From Deuterostichococcus epilithicus (Eukaryota > Chlorophyta > Trebouxiophyceae > Prasiolales > Stichococcaceae): a stretch of DNA of 64,000 nucleotides. The position numbers and the translations under genes were made by a program. Positions within the stretch are counted from its first letter, which is position 1; every line of letters starts with the position of its first letter. The DNA lies in the NCBI GenBank assembly GCA_033439295.1, contig JAVTLE010000013.1, positions 620,001 to 684,000 of the forward strand. Reading direction: 5' to 3'. The notes beneath the pieces are model-generated. The model saw nothing but the letters and a program-made list of their open reading frames with translations. It was not told the origin of the DNA and ran no database searches. Below are positions 1 through 13,200 of the stretch, piece by piece.

Positions 1-2046
1 GCAAATTGTGCTGTGCAGGGCGTTTGCCACGCTACCAAAGCAGAGGCACAAGAGGCAAGGACCACAGCGGCAGCCAAGCCAGCATTGCAACAAGCCGTTG
101 CAGCAGCTTTTTAAACGAACAGTGCGATCCGATGGGTTTAAGGGCTTCGAGACCCACCTGTACGATGCCGATGGGGGTGGGGCTGCCGCTGGCCTGCGTT
201 GGCAGCGCCGCCTGCAGTGCGGGCGCCATCAGGAAGCTCACGGCGCTGAGCGCCCGAGCGGCGGCGTCGTCGGCCGTCTGCCAAAACCCCGTGCGCCCCG
301 CGAAACGGGCGCCGCGCAGGCCCGTCAAGTACGTGCCATCAGTTGGCAGATCGTCCAGGTTGGTGGCCGACTTGGCGTTCGGAACCTGCATCAGAGGGGC
401 GGCTCATGCGGTAGGACCGTTTTGATTGGTTGCAGAGCCGCAGGGGGGCGGCGGACTTCGAAGCTGGCAGCGCTGCCGCTCAGCGCGCTCAGGCAGCCGT
501 TCACCGTCAGCTCCATGCTCTCAGCAGCTGCCCAATGTGCAGACTCTGTCACAGGCGCCCCCAACCCACAGAGAAACCCTAAACCCTGATCCCTAGACGG
601 GACCGCAGGACTACCTGGAACAGGCGGATCAGCGGCGCCGGCGAGGTGGAGGCGTTGGCAATTGCCTCCTCTGCGAGGCCCTGCCAGGGCGCAGTGCCGT
701 CCAGCTGGATGTCGGCCAGCGACAGCACGGCGTTCGACTGGCCTGCGACCTGCGCGCAGCACGGACCAGAGCGAGTGCGCAAGGTGTCACAGGGGCCAGG
801 GGCAGGGGGAAACGGCATCGTCAAGTTGCCGCTGCTGTCAGCAGCACTCTTACAACCCCGCACATGACAATTTCTCATGCATGTGGCGCAGATGGAAGCA
901 CAGCCTGTGAGGGCGCAGGAGGAGAAAGGCAATCCCCAAGGGCTGCTCCGACGACCACCCCTGAAGTGCACACACAGCGGCTGCTGCTGCCAGCACTGCA
1001 AAATGCTGCATGCCAGCCCCAACCCTCTGATCCCCAACTCCACTCCTCACCAAGTAGACCTGGCCGACGAGCAGATTCTCCGCCGTCGCCATGTCACCGC
1101 CGCTGATGGCTTGCAGGCTGTAGGGGCCGCCAGCGGCGAGCGCGGGGAGCAAAACGCCCAGGGCGGCGGTCCACCGCCCGCCGGCGTCCGCGGTCGCGGG
1201 TGCCGCAAGAAGCTCCGCCGGCGAGCCGACCTGGGGCCCAAGCAGCGAGACGGTGACGGCGGCGCCAGCTGGCGCAAAGCCGCGCACGTTCAGCGGCTGC
1301 CCCTGCTGCAACACCGCGCCGTCGCTAAAGTAGCCATGCAGCCGGAAGGGCTTGGCGGCGACCGGCGCGCCGCCGGCGGGCGCCACCTCTGACGTGCCTG
1401 CGGGCGGCGAGTATTGGTCGGTCGAGAGTGGGAATGCCGCAGAGACTTCTGGCGCTGCCGGCATGCCTGCAGGCACTTGTGTCGGGGTCGCTGCCGTCAG
1501 CGCAGGCCGAGCACACGCCGCTGTCGCGCTGGCCGGCTCCGCAGCCGGGGCAATCTTCGATGTGTGACATCACGCCATGAGACTCTTTGGGACGCCCATT
1601 CAGGAAATGCTGCACCCTTCGGCAGCAGGCCCGCAGCGCTCTATAACTGTAGTGCAGACGCAGCTGCCGTCGCCATTGCCGTGCTGTTTCCCTCCCAATA
1701 AATTCGGGAACAGCGCAGCTGCATGTCACCTGTAGTGCTTTGCAGCAGGGCGCGGCCGCGCCGCAGCTCTGAGGTACGCAGTCTGTGCAACCGTTCCATG
1801 CCGCCGCCGCCCTGTCCGTCCGTCTGCATGTCGTGGAGTCACTAGCGATCTCAGCCGGCCGCTGATGTTCGGGCTGCTCGTTGTTGCCGCACAGCCCTCC
1901 CCAGAGCCCAGCCACAGACATGAGTCAACAGGGGCGGTGCAGTGGCGGGCGGCACAGCCTGTGCGGTGACCTACATGCGACGATCCAGCGGCCGATGATC
2001 CCGCTAGCAAGATCACCAGAGCCGCCCAGATTGCAAACGCTGCCAT
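1..2046 (-). CDS. Sialate O-acetylesterase family protein (partial, 3' end outside window)
   Basis: Secreted carbohydrate esterase of the SGNH type (SIAE/SASA family), predicted to remove O-acetyl groups from sugars in the secretory pathway or cell wall. Exons on the minus strand: 1975-2046, 1051-1554, 615-749 and 158-385, all joined in phase 0. Exon 1 encodes a clean signal peptide (starts MAAFAIWAALVILLAG). Exon 2 has the N-terminal beta domain with FSDGAVLQQGQPLNVRG, the family's 'M/AVLQRD..VWG' strand. Exon 3 has VYLVAGQSNAV, matching the block-I GQSNM motif with the nucleophile Ser. Exon 4 has ALSAVSFLMAPALQAAL and PTPIGIVQ, matching the 'FSAVCYFFGREL..vPVGLI' block. The catalytic His lies beyond the left edge. 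Telomere-like AAACCCTAAACCCT sits at 574-587 in intron 3. The family call is firm; the substrate is not known. Confidence 0.85.
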
Positions 2047-3410
2047 GGTGACACGCAGCACCTGCAGAAGCAGCACCAGACCAGCTTGACCTGTAGGTTG
2101 TGTAAACGTGCAGACAATTTTGAGGCCTTCGTATGATGAGGAGGATGCAGACACACCGCGTGGTAAGAGGCCACAGTTGCAACAGGATCATGCTTGCTGT
2201 TTGATGCGCCGTGGCCGAAGAATGCACGAGGGCTCGAACGCAGTCGGCTCGCATCAGTATGCGACGAGCAGCCGTGTGTGTGGCCCCAAATCAGTTTCGA
2301 GCTCTTTTTCTCTTGTCTAATATTCGTAGCTGCACAGCAACCCTTACCGTTTGCGGGGAGTGGAACAAGCTTCCACTAGCCCCCAGCGGATCACCAAAAA
2401 AATCTCGATGGTCCGGACACTCGTCAAGTGCGCAGCGGTCTGTGGTCTGTTATATCCTAACGAAGTCGCGAGTCTGAATGCCAACTGAATCAAGCTGGGG
2501 TTTGAGTCTCGACAAACTGCGCCGGCATCTGCGTGGTCCGACCAAGTCATGCACGGGTCAGGTGCAGCGAGCCTATTTTCCTTGCACGCTGGCAGCCAGC
2601 TGCCTAGTCCAGTAAACTCAAGTTCAGACAGCAGATATCTACGCTGATGGTCAACTGATGCAGTGGGCACACCGGTCTGGCACTCTGTCGGCGAGGCACG
2701 ACACTAGATTTGAGAAATGGTGACAGCTGGCACTGCAGCACGCGAGCCGTCAAAACCTGGTTGTGGCGGGAAGCTTGCGACCGCCTGATGATTATAAGGC
2801 GGCTACGTGGTTAAAGTGTCTGCGACTCATCCAGGGTGTGAAAGTTGGACGCGCGCTGACAACTCATCATGAATGTTGAGCCAAATATGATGTATGCTGC
2901 GTGCACGCAAGATGCGCCCCGATGATGAGGTGCGTTGCGGCGATTTAGTTTCTCATGCGAATATTGGCTGGGGGTCCGTCGTAACATGCAGCTGCAACAA
3001 ATTGGCGGCAAGACGCACGAGCTGTCGCACATTACTCGACTGATTAAATGACTTCTGAGATGGTATATTAGCCGATCATACAGCAGTCAAATCGTGAAGA
3101 GTCAACGACATCATCGCATTTGCTTGGCATTTTCATAGGCCAAGATCTTCAGCATCAAAAAGTGGCTGCGCCGCCTGCGCGCAATATGCGTTCTTTGCGG
3201 ATGCATCATGATGCACGCTTTGCTCATGGAATTCTGAAACTGCCGGTGTGCAGACGCGCGCGCGCTCTGCCCGCCAGCAGCAAGTCGGACCTCATCAGCA
3301 GACTGGCTCATCAGCGCAGCAGACGGAGCACTCGCTTCAAATCTATATAGCCGCAATTTCTGCTGCTTGTGCAGTGTTTCACAAACTCTTAGATCATTCC
3401 ATGGTCACCA
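2047..3410. other. Intergenic region between esterase start and LEA stop
   Basis: About 1.36 kb without a supportable gene. It should hold the promoter of the esterase (minus strand, starts 2046) and the 3' untranslated region of the LEA gene. Short open frames here lack splice or family support. It is less GC-rich than the flanking exons. Confidence 0.5.
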
Positions 3411-4606
3411 TCATGAGCTCTTCTTGACCTCTTTGCGAGCATCGTCCACACCGCTCTTGATGCTGTCGGCGCCTGCACGTAAAGTGTCCATCAATACTGA
3501 GTGCCATTGAACCCAGGTGAGTAAGGGTGATGTTGGCCAGCGTGGGATCGAGTTTGCACAGGAAGAACACGAGGGATCTACTATGACCCGCACACCCCGT
3601 GATATTTGTTAATCAATGGTGCAGTCGCGCATGCATTCGACAGAGACCGCCGTGCGCAACCAATTGTTATCGAGATTGATGATCAGCGGCAGATGACGCA
3701 TGGCACGAGGAGAGCTATATATGCTCACCGTCCCTTGCCGCGTCCTGGGCATCGGATGCCGCATCCTTCAGGTTGCTCTTTCTGCGTGCAAGGTCAACCT
3801 CTCCTGTTTCCCTTAGGTGCCATCGTCAGCGTCGAAATACTTCGGGATGCAGCAGTAGTGGAGCAACACCAGCATCGGTTGTTATGCATGTGATTCACGG
3901 CATCGCCGCTCGCTGGCCATGGAGCAATATGGCAAGTAATGCAGCCACATTGCAAGAGGCAGCTCACGCATCACGGCTGGCGTCACCGGCTTCATCCGCC
4001 TTGTTTCCCAGCCCGCCGATGATGTCCTGCCGCAAGAGGAGACACGGCTCTCATCAGAGCTCATGGCTGAAGTGCGGCGCATCAGATGATGGTGCGGCGC
4101 TGAAACATCGCAGGACGTCTGACATTCTTGAAGCACGCACACTGAGCTCACAGGAACAGTGCATACCTAAGTCCTGCGACTCGAGCTCACCTTGAAAGAG
4201 CTGCTGATCTTGTCGACTGCACCTTTGATCGAGTCAGTGATGCCCTGCGAAGCGCACATGCATCTGAACACTCGCCTCGGCCCCGAGCGTTCGATAGGGA
4301 TATCAGATCATATCGAAAATTGTGAAGATTCTGCATGATGTGCTGAGAGGGGTGCCCCTCGACGTTCCGATGCGAGCGATGAGCTCTGAGTTGCTTCACA
4401 AACAGAGTCTCACAGACATTCAGTGTCCACGACAGCACGCAAAGTTGGGTGTGTGAGTAAGCTGATTGAATTCAAACCTCTGCTTTGACTGTGACGGCTG
4501 CGCGACGGCTGGGAACAGGCCTGACTGACAGGCGCCTGCGCGCGAGGGCCGGCCTCCTCGTGACGACGAGTACGCTGGGGCGCGTTGCCGGGGCGAAAGC
4601 GGCCAT
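3411..4606 (-). CDS. Chloroplast-targeted group 3 LEA-like protein (HIC6-like)
   Basis: Small hydrophilic protective protein of 118 residues. Exons: 4478-4606, 4191-4244, 3968-4026, 3729-3781 and 3411-3472; the phases close exactly to a TGA stop. Exon 1 is a typical chloroplast transit peptide rich in Arg, Ala, Ser and Val (starts MAAFAPATRPSVLVV, ends with VTVKAE just before the splice). The mature part is a run of amphipathic units such as ITDSIKGAVDKISSSFK, LKDAASDAQDAARDG and ADSIKSGVDDARKEVKKSS, with the Ala/Asp/Lys 11-mer rhythm of group 3 LEA proteins. Chlorella HIC6 and HIC12, induced by cold hardening, have this layout (established knowledge; the match was judged by eye). A cryoprotective or desiccation role in the stroma is inferred. 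Another Ala/Lys-rich plastid protein cannot be excluded. Confidence 0.82.
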
Positions 4607-4981
4607 TGTTGATTCTCCTTCAGTTATGACTGAAGAGTGGTATGTGCTTCAAGTTTGGCAGCTTCGAGAGCTGTTTGTGGTGTCTCCCCACCGAATCTCC
4701 TTTCAATCTGCATCACGTGCTCCGTCGAGACTGCCGCCGAAGCAACGACGGCGGAGCTGCGAACGGGCAAGCAGCACTCACTCGTGTGCCTTCTCAGGAA
4801 TTGGCAGAATCTTCAGAATCGCTCTATAGCATCAGCAGACGCACGTGATGAGCAACAATGGTACTGGGTGCGGCCGGTGCTGGCTTACTGCCGGTCTTCA
4901 TTAATCATGACGTCAAGCCGCCGCATCCGTCACCAGTGGTCTTCGGCACCACAAAGAAGGATCCAAGCCGAAAATTCATGA
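4607..4981. other. Short intergenic region
   Basis: Lies between the LEA start codon (4606) and the stop of the next minus-strand gene (4982). It probably holds the LEA promoter. No feature seen. Confidence 0.5.
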
Positions 4982-6606
4982 TTACGCTTTCATCGAGCTT
5001 GCACCATAACCGTCAGACGCCCCACCGACCAGCTCCTCGCTGCCGAGCATGCCCTCAGCTTGGCTGCTGCCAGCCGCGGCGCGGCGGCGGTGCGCGGCCC
5101 AGATGGGGTAGAAGTAGGCTGCAGTCCCGGTGCCGCTGATAACGCACAGCACCACCAGCGTGGCCTCGATCACCGTTAGCATCCTGCACCGCAGACAAGA
5201 CCCCCTCGCTTGCTTCACCAGTCTGCTGCTGGGACTCCTGCTCCTTTGTGCATGCAGTTCCGCCTGGCTACGCATCAATCTACCGAGGCAGTGCTTGTGT
5301 TCGCTCACCCGTTGCTCGCTGGTTGCTGGTGACGATGCTTCCAATGCTCGATGGTCGCCGAAACATAGCCGGGGGCGTCGCGGCCGCCCTTCAGGAAGTC
5401 GGCATCATGTGCATTTTCCGCAGCGGCCAGCTCGGTTGCTGGCGCAGCCATCCTGGCGCATCCGTGCGGGAAGGTAGCGGTTTCTTCATTCAAACCTGCC
5501 TCTATGACTTGAGGCACACAGCCGCTGCACAGCGACATGCAATCTGAGGCATGTGACCGAGTGTGGATTACAAACAGATGCGTCAACTACCCGCATGATC
5601 TATCAACGGCCACATCGCACCCTCTGCCACCATCATGCAAGTAAGCACATCCAGCTGCTGGAAACTGCGCTGCATGTACCAGCACGTGCTGGGTGGCCTA
5701 CCGCAGCGGCGGAGCGCAATTCTTCAGACCGTGTCCCACCTGCCACACACTGGTGGGCGGCCTGGCTCACGGCTGCGGACAGGTCGATGCCTCCTTCCAC
5801 AGACTCGGCTGTGAACTTGTACCTGCAGTGTGCAACGAGTGAGAAAACCATGAACGCATCAGCCACATTTGAAAGACTGCTGTGTTGTGCTGAGTGCTCT
5901 GTGTTGCGCACAGCATCAGTACTGCTAGTATATGGCCCGGCGGCACGCTGACTGGTGCATGAGCGTGCGCACGGGGTCCGTCCCGCCGCCGCCGCCGCCG
6001 CCGCCGCTGCTGCGCCGTTTTGGATCTGAGATGTGTGCTTCACGCCATGCCCAATCTGCATCACTCACGGCCACGAGCAGGCTGCCGCCGCCAGCCGCAA
6101 AGCGCGGGGTGCTGCCGTCATAGCTGTCGCCAGGCAACAGGTGCCCCATGATCAACTTATGTGACCTGACGCTGCTCTATATGCAGCCACTCCCCGAAGT
6201 AGCCAGATGCGCATCGCGGCTTCCACAGAGTTGGCGAGGCTGAGGCCGCTGGAGTTGCAGTCACCGTCCTCGAATACCATCTGGAGAAGAGAGGTATTGT
6301 ACGGCCACCCGTGATGCTGCAAGTAGATACAGTATTGGTTGCAGGCTGAGGCATCTCTGCCGCAAGTAGCTGCAATACGCTGAGCGGTGCATCGCTGATA
6401 TTGCCATCGCCACGCTTGCTGCCGCCGGTGGCGCTGCTGGCGGGCTGGCCAGCAGCGAATCATGGCGCCGCAGGAGGGGCTGGCGCGGTGACGGCTGAAG
6501 CATGGTCTGCTACCGACTGCATTGGTCGAGATGCGTGGGCAGGACTTGCAGAAGAAATGACGGCCAGGAGCACTGCTAAATGTCCTGCCGCCAACAAAGG
6601 GCGCAT
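4982..6606 (-). CDS. Unknown small type I membrane protein with signal peptide
   Basis: Function not recognised. Candidate exons: 6514-6606 (signal peptide MRPLLAAGHLAVLLAVISS, cleavage near SPAHA), about 6191-6316 (CNSSGLSLANSVEAAMRIW), 5953-6123 (SYDGSTPRFAAGGGSLLVA then a poly-Gly run), 5751-5822 (YKFTAESVEGGIDLSAA) and 4982-5183. The last exon has one transmembrane helix (VIEATLVVLCVISGTGTAAYF) followed by a basic stop-transfer and a Ser/Gly/Ala cytosolic tail. The last three exons join in consistent phase, with donors CACCA|GT used twice. The joint between the second and third exons is not resolved: the obvious donor at 6190 gives the wrong phase, and a 71-nt intron ending near 6135 would mend it. 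The product would be about 200 residues, extracellular or lumenal N-terminus, single pass. Confidence 0.45.
5984..6006 (-). repeat. (CCG)n microsatellite encoding poly-Gly
   Basis: Perfect CCG repeat in plus orientation. Read on the minus strand it encodes a Gly run inside the third exon of the type I membrane protein gene. Confidence 0.85.
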
Positions 6607-7265
6607 CACAGCTTGATGGCAGCAAAGTTCACAAACGCCTTTTCAAGAATACAGCACCGACTTGATCTCAGCAAGGAGGATTTCGCTGCCTTCAATCGCC
6701 CGAGGTCAGCACATTGTCCCTCAGCTTCGGCCCTTGGCATGCTGGGATTGAGACCAAGCTGAGCACGCTATTGCTCCTCGTGCCTAGTTATTATCTGTCG
6801 CGGAACAAGATCGTGATTTTGGGCCTCCTTCATGCCGTCAAACGATGTGGATGCGGGCAACTCTGGCAATTGTTCTTCGTTACAATTGCCCGCTTCGTTG
6901 CTCAACTTTGTAAGAAGTCTCAACACAAAATTTCAAGAAGGCATTCTGCCCGCACTACCGGCATGCTGGAACATACATGGGCAGTGCACAACACCTCAAC
7001 TCCTCAGTCAGACACCCTCATAATTGTCACCGCAAACCAACACATTCAGTCAAGTAACACACTGCTTCGATACTTCTCAGCCCATTCCAGCTGCGGCTCC
7101 CCCTGGAGTGTTCTCTGCACCGGCAGCGCCATGCTGTACCACTGAGAGCCAGACCAGGCACCAACAGCAGATGCATATCATGGCAGTGCAGCTGACGCCG
7201 GCTCCAGCATCTGAGTCGGCTTCCTTGTTGCAACCGTTGCAGCGTCCCAGCCGCGGGCCTGCGTC
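6607..7265. other. Intergenic region
   Basis: About 660 bp, AT-richer than its surroundings, between the start of the type I membrane protein gene and the stop of the O-fucosyltransferase gene. No gene or RNA recognised. Confidence 0.5.
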
Positions 7266-10200
7266 TCACCCCGCCGTGCCGTTGAGCTCGGCCCCTGCCG
7301 CGAGGCGGGGGAAGTCGGTGAACCAGGCGCCCTGCCGCATCATCTCCTGCAAGTGCAAATAATCTCGCTGTGAATGGATCAGTCCTTTTACCGACCTTTA
7401 CATGGCGCTGCAATGGAAGCTACAGTTTCCGGCCAAGACCGCTTCCAGAATGGGGCCGCAGCCACCGTCATGCCTGAGATGTTGGCGGCGTCGCTACCTG
7501 GGCGCGGCGACAGACGGCTGTGCTCGCCAACGAGGCGGCCCCGCTGCGGCGTCGCTTGCGTCGAGAGCCATGCATCGTCGGCGGGCCAGGCTTTGCTGGC
7601 GCAGTCATTGCCAGCGCAGGACAGGAGGCTTCAGTGCAGGGGGCTCGGCTGCGCCACCTTTGTGAATTCGTGCAGGGCGGGCACGTCCACATATGTCGGC
7701 GGCGGCCCGCTGTAGCCATGCAGCTTGCGGTACTCGTGGATGCAGATCGAAAACGTTGACGTCACAAAGCCCACAAAGCCCTGCGGGGCACGAGAAGGGG
7801 CAAGCTTATCGACAGAGTCTGTCTGCAGCGCGCTGACCAAGGGCGTCAGCCCCAGATCAACTGCTTGTTCTTTGGACGGTTTCGTCTACTGTGATTCCTT
7901 TCCTGCTTGTGTGACGGCCCGCACGCTGTGCGCCGGCCCCCTGGCATATCCGCAGCGCTTTGCTCAAACCTGATCCTGGCAGCATCCTCCTGGCAGCTCA
8001 TCAAATCAAGAGTGGGCCGTCAAAACGCACCCTGGACTGCGCTAGCACCAGAAAGTCGATGGCAGCGCGCTGCTCGGAGTGCAGCCGACTGAGCTCTTCC
8101 TTCCCTGCCGGTCAGCAATCACGCAACTTAGTGCTGACTGAGTGTTGGCTATGGTTTGCGGCGCAGGGTGTCCCTAGGGTGGACATAGACAACTCTCAAA
8201 GCTGACCCACACGAGCCCCTATGCCCAAGCCGGCAGCAGCAGCAGCAGCAGCAGCAGCAGCCGCACGCGACGCCCCTCCCGGCTTTCCCCATCAGACCGA
8301 CAGCCGTGTCAACTGGTGCAGCCCGGCCCGTCTGGGGGAGCAAGCTGTGGGTGGGGGATGCAGGCTGCGACCGGAACTCGACCACAGGCCCCGCCGCCCA
8401 GGGGCGTGGCGCAAACGTGACCTTCAGAGGGCGCACCCAGGAAGCGGGTCTTCTCGTAGACTGCAGATGCGGCGGTGCGGCGCAGCGCCGCCAGGTGCCG
8501 TTTGTTGGCCGGCGTCATGTTGGAGAAGATGCCCGACGCCACATACTGCACGAATGCGGACAAACGAAAGTTTTCTTTCATCAGCATTCGTAGTGTTCTG
8601 CTGTGTTTCGTTTTGTTCGGTTGCCGCAGTGCCGCCAGGTGGCGTGTGGTCGCCGCGTCTGGTTGAAGAAGACGCTCACTGCCGCACACTGCCAAGACAG
8701 GGACACATTCCTCTGAATGTGTCCCTTGCTCATGTGGTTGCTTACAGGCGGCTGCATGCTGTGCATTAATGAGATGCCGCGGGTGCAATGGCCCGGCCGC
8801 CGCCGCAGAGCCAGTCGGCCCAGACGTGCAGCCCGGCGCTTCCTGGATCACGCAATCCCCTGCCATTGTCCCTGGTGCACAACTACTCACAACGCAGCGC
8901 TTGGCTGCCTGCATGAAACGTGCGACCAACAGAAGCCTGCACGGCTCATGTGCCGCTCACCAGCGGAGTTTTGGTGTCGAACTTCGCTGCGACAGCGGCC
9001 TTCATGTAAAACGTCCACAACTGCTTCAGACCGCCAAACATCTCGATCCATGCCGCAGCGTCTGCTTCCAGCCGCAGGTGCAGCCCATTGAACACCGCCC
9101 TGCCACTCTGCCGCCTGATGCCGTCTGCATGCGGGCAGAGAAGTGGAGTGGCATCAGAGAACATCAGGCACTTGACCGACTCCCCGGCAGGTTGCGTGCT
9201 AACGTTGAGAAAAACGGAACAGCTGCAGTCTGCTGTGCGACCTATGCATCACAGCACGCACAGCAGGCGCGCTGCAGATGCTCAGAGGCAGCCGCCGTGG
9301 GAGGTGCCTGATTCAAGACCCTGGCGGCGGATGGCCAAGGCAGCTGTAGCGTCACATCTGTGCATCGCAAACGCAGGTGCAGCAAATCCGCTGCGACAGG
9401 CTTCGCGAATACTTTGGCTTCAGTCTTATCTGAAAGATCCCACCAAACCTGCAACGGTGCGATGCGGGCAATGACAGCATGGAGGCCGTGTCGCAAAGTT
9501 TGAAAGTGTATTCGGTATCTTCTGGCCAAGATGCGCACCGGTGATGTGGGCGGCGACAGCATGCAGCCGCGGCGCAAAGTCCAGGTTCAGCGCCACCTCG
9601 CTCATGAGCGAGCTGCCCTGGGAGCGCACGCCAAACAGCACGCACGGCAGCAGCAGTAGCAGCCGGTCCGGCGGCGAGTGCAGTTTGAAGGCTGTGTGCC
9701 CGCCAGCATCCTCCGCCTGCGCAGCAATGAAACCAACTCTGGGATCTGCCAGCATTGCACAGGCAGTTACATGACCTGACGCCATGGCAGCTACAACAGC
9801 GGATCAGGAGAGGCTATCTGCTCAGGTTGCCGGCTGGCTCTGCGGTGTGGCACCCCCGCATTGCTTCGTATGTTGCAGGGCAAGCGAGGCGTCGAGGTAG
9901 TGGGCAGCACGCGGGCAGCCCTAGCTCTGTGCGGTGTGCGAAGCTGTCGGGCGGCCGGCGGCGTACGTGCCCGGGGCGGTCCCAGCAGCACTTTCCGGGC
10001 TGATGGCGGCATGCGCTGCGTGAGGTGGCAGGGGCCGCCGTTGCAAATCAGGAGGGCGGGGAACTGGAGGGCGTTCTGTCCACTAAAACCCTCAAACAGG
10101 ACGTAAAACTCAAACAGGATGTACCGGCTGCACCCAGCCGTCCCGAAGGCTTGGGTCCGACAGGTCGTTGGGGATGACATCGTCGGCTCCCCGGTCCAGC

Positions 10201-13200
10201 GGGAAACCCCACTCCGCGGCAAACGTCTGGTTCACCAGGTACTGCCCCATGAGCTCCCAGACCTGCGCGTGCCGGGGGCCTGATTTCGAGGTTTTGTGTC
10301 TCTGCAGCTCAGTCGCCTGATGCACCCAACCAGGCACCGTCCCGAGGGCTCCCACGCCCGAGCGCACATACGCCTGTTGCGATGCACGCCTCGGGCTGGC
10401 GCCTTGGAGCCGGGGAAACCCCCCGCAACCTGCGGCGTACGCACGGAACGGCTGCGCTCTCGCAGCGCCGCCGCAGTGCGTCTCTGCGACCCAGGCGTGT
10501 GCACACCTAACCGGTGCGGACGCCAGACATGCTAAGGGCGCGGACAGTATCCGACATGCCACGGGCGCCGGGCGTTACCGCGCAATGACGGCTCAGGCCC
10601 GGGCATCCGGCAGGCAGAACGAAGGGTCTGGCTGCGCGCAGGCGAGCAGGCATTGAAGTTCGCAGTTGTGACACCCGGCACAGGCAGGATTACAGGGGCA
10701 GGTACAGGGTTTTGGGCTCAAAGGGGTTGGGCTCCCACCTGGACGCCCTCCTGCCAGTCGGAGGCGTTGATGCGCTGGTCGTGGGCGAGCAGGCTGTCGG
10801 CGCGGAAGCGCGAGGCGTTGCTTTCCCGCAGCACCGCCCAGTGTGGCACCTGTGCCCGGAGGTCCGCCACCAGCTCGCCGCGCACCTGCAAGAGGGGTCT
10901 GAGGACTGTGAGATTCAGGACTGTGAGAAGGGTTCGACCGAGGGTCTACATCTCGACGAGGCTCAGCGGAAGTGGGTCCAGCGGAAGCGTTGCCGAGTGC
11001 GGCACCTGCGCCCGTAAGTCCGCCACCGGCTTGCGGTGCACCTGCGGGGGTTCAGGGTTCACAGGTTGTGAGATCACCAGGTGTTGTCAGCGGTTGCGAG
11101 TTCAGCGTACAAGGCGACCAGTGCAGTATCTGCGTCCGTCGGTCCGCCACCAGCTTGCTACGCACCTCAGGGAATGGTTCATGGCTCTAAAGGAGGAGCT
11201 AGACAAAAGCCATTTTCCGTCTTGCAGCATCGCCCAGTGCAAGACCTGTGCCCGCAAGTCCGCTCACCAGCTCGCCGCGCAGGCGCCATTTTCAAGCTAT
11301 CAAAGTGCAGAAGGGGGCTGCCGACAGCAGCTTCAGCAGCAGGAGAGTTTCAACAGCAAATGGAGCAGGGACGCTGATGAACAACTGGCCGTCAGCTAAT
11401 CGTGTAGGTCCCAGAAGATGAGAATCAGTAACGCAAGGGTGCAGCGCCCCTGGCACCCTTCAAGGGCGTCCAAGGGAGGACAGCATCGCCGCGCCCGGAC
11501 ATGGCAGGCAGCCGTTATTTCCTTCCAAAAAATCTCTCTAAAGTCGCACCAGGCGCCAACGCAGGCCGGGGTGGTCCTTTGGGGAAGGCCCCTGCGTGAG
11601 GTGGCGCACGTAGGCGTCCACCCGTGACCGCGCCAGGCCCGCCCATTCTTCCATGGCGTACAGCTCGTTGGCCATGTACGGAAAGCGCACCACCTGCAGC
11701 AGAAGCAGCAAAACACAATGAGACAGTTAGAAAGGATGGAGGAGGATGGCAGGTGTCGAGCCGCGCCATGCCCGCAACCTCTTCCAACGCACACAGCTCG
11801 TTGGTCATGTACAGGAAGCACGGTACCTGGACACAGTGTGGATGACTCGCAAACCCAGATGAGATGTAGAAACCGACTCGAGATGCATGGAAAGTGTAGG
11901 TGAGATGGATCAATCCCGTGTCGGCCAAGCGTGGTCATTGTCCTGGAGTGGTCTTCTGATTGTAGAAAGTCAGGCCCTACTTGCAGCTCACAGGAAAAGA
12001 TGTGCTGGTGTAGCGGTGTCGCCTGGTGTTGGTGCAGGTGCAGGTGGGGCCGGGCTAAAGACCGCCGGCAGCATGAGGCCGCTGCTGCCAGCTTGCACGG
12101 TGCCCGGCCGCCGCCAGGGCACCGATGAACATGCGCAGACTGGCAGCGGCGCCGCGGCAACGTTCAGAGCCGGTGAAAGTCACATCCTGAGGCAAGAGGA
12201 GGCACCTGGTGGCGTCCCAAGCCGTAGGGGTTGAATGCGCCAAAGCCGTCCGGCACCCAGTGCGGCAGCAGCGTTGGCACCTCGTAGACTGTGACGCCCT
12301 TTGCTGCATTGCCAGGGACGCACGCCACGTCAGGCGGCTGCTGACAGTGCCAAGCGCCGCTCCCTGTCGACGCTGGCTAGCGGGACAGCAGATGCGTGCG
12401 TCGGCGCGCAGGGTACAGCAGCAATTTATTAGCGTCGGCAACGTGTACTGCTGCCACGGCGGCAGGGCGGCTCTTGCCTCCACCAGGGGCTTGGCACTGC
12501 TCATGTAGTGTGCGCCAAGACAGCAGCACAAACGCCTGCGACCAGCCCCTCAAGGACGCATGCATCTGACCTTGCGCCCTCGACAACCAGCAAGAGTCGC
12601 ATCTCGCGATTGGTGCAGTCCATCCAGCATGAAGGCGCCACTCACTGGCTGCATAGGCGCGCAGTCGCCGCAGGTCCCACACGGTGCTGGCTGCCACGGG
12701 GCTCCACGACGCTTTGGTGGCGTCGACAGCGAATTTATTGCGCCGCATCGCCGGCGGCATGACCTGCAGGCGCAGCCGGCACGCTCATGCCGGCATTCGC
12801 CATGTGCCTTGGTGTGGTCTCAGCAGCTGCCCTCGAGTCACCTTGAGGAGGCCATGGTCGCCTTTCAGCAGGTGCTGCTGGCACAGTCGGAATCAGACGC
12901 CGCAGCTCCAGTCCGCAGCGGCACACGAAGCGGAAGTATGAAACTGCATCGCGCCACTGTCGCAATGCTCCGACCGGCCACAGCTGCGCTGCCATGTCCT
13001 GCCGGCAGGAGGCCGCTGTTTCCATCTCCTTGTGTTAGCTGACAATCTTCGCCAGTGTGCCATGCTGAGGAGACAAGCTGCAGGGACCAGCGGTTCTCAC
13101 CACGCCATCCGCGCCAAGGGCGATGGCCATCGCGATGCCCGCGACATGGCAGTAGTGCTGGTTGAACAGCCCGCCGCACGCCGCATAGCGCACAACCAGC

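Noticed and set aside
5305-5490. Extra exon (reading AENAHDADFLKGGRD) in the type I membrane protein gene
   Set aside because: The flanking exons join in phase without it and no acceptor gives a compatible frame, so I left it in the intron; transcript data could reverse this.
8233-8261. GCA repeat as a CRISPR-like or polyglutamine-coding array
   Set aside because: Uniform trinucleotide units without spacers, located in an intron of the gene model.
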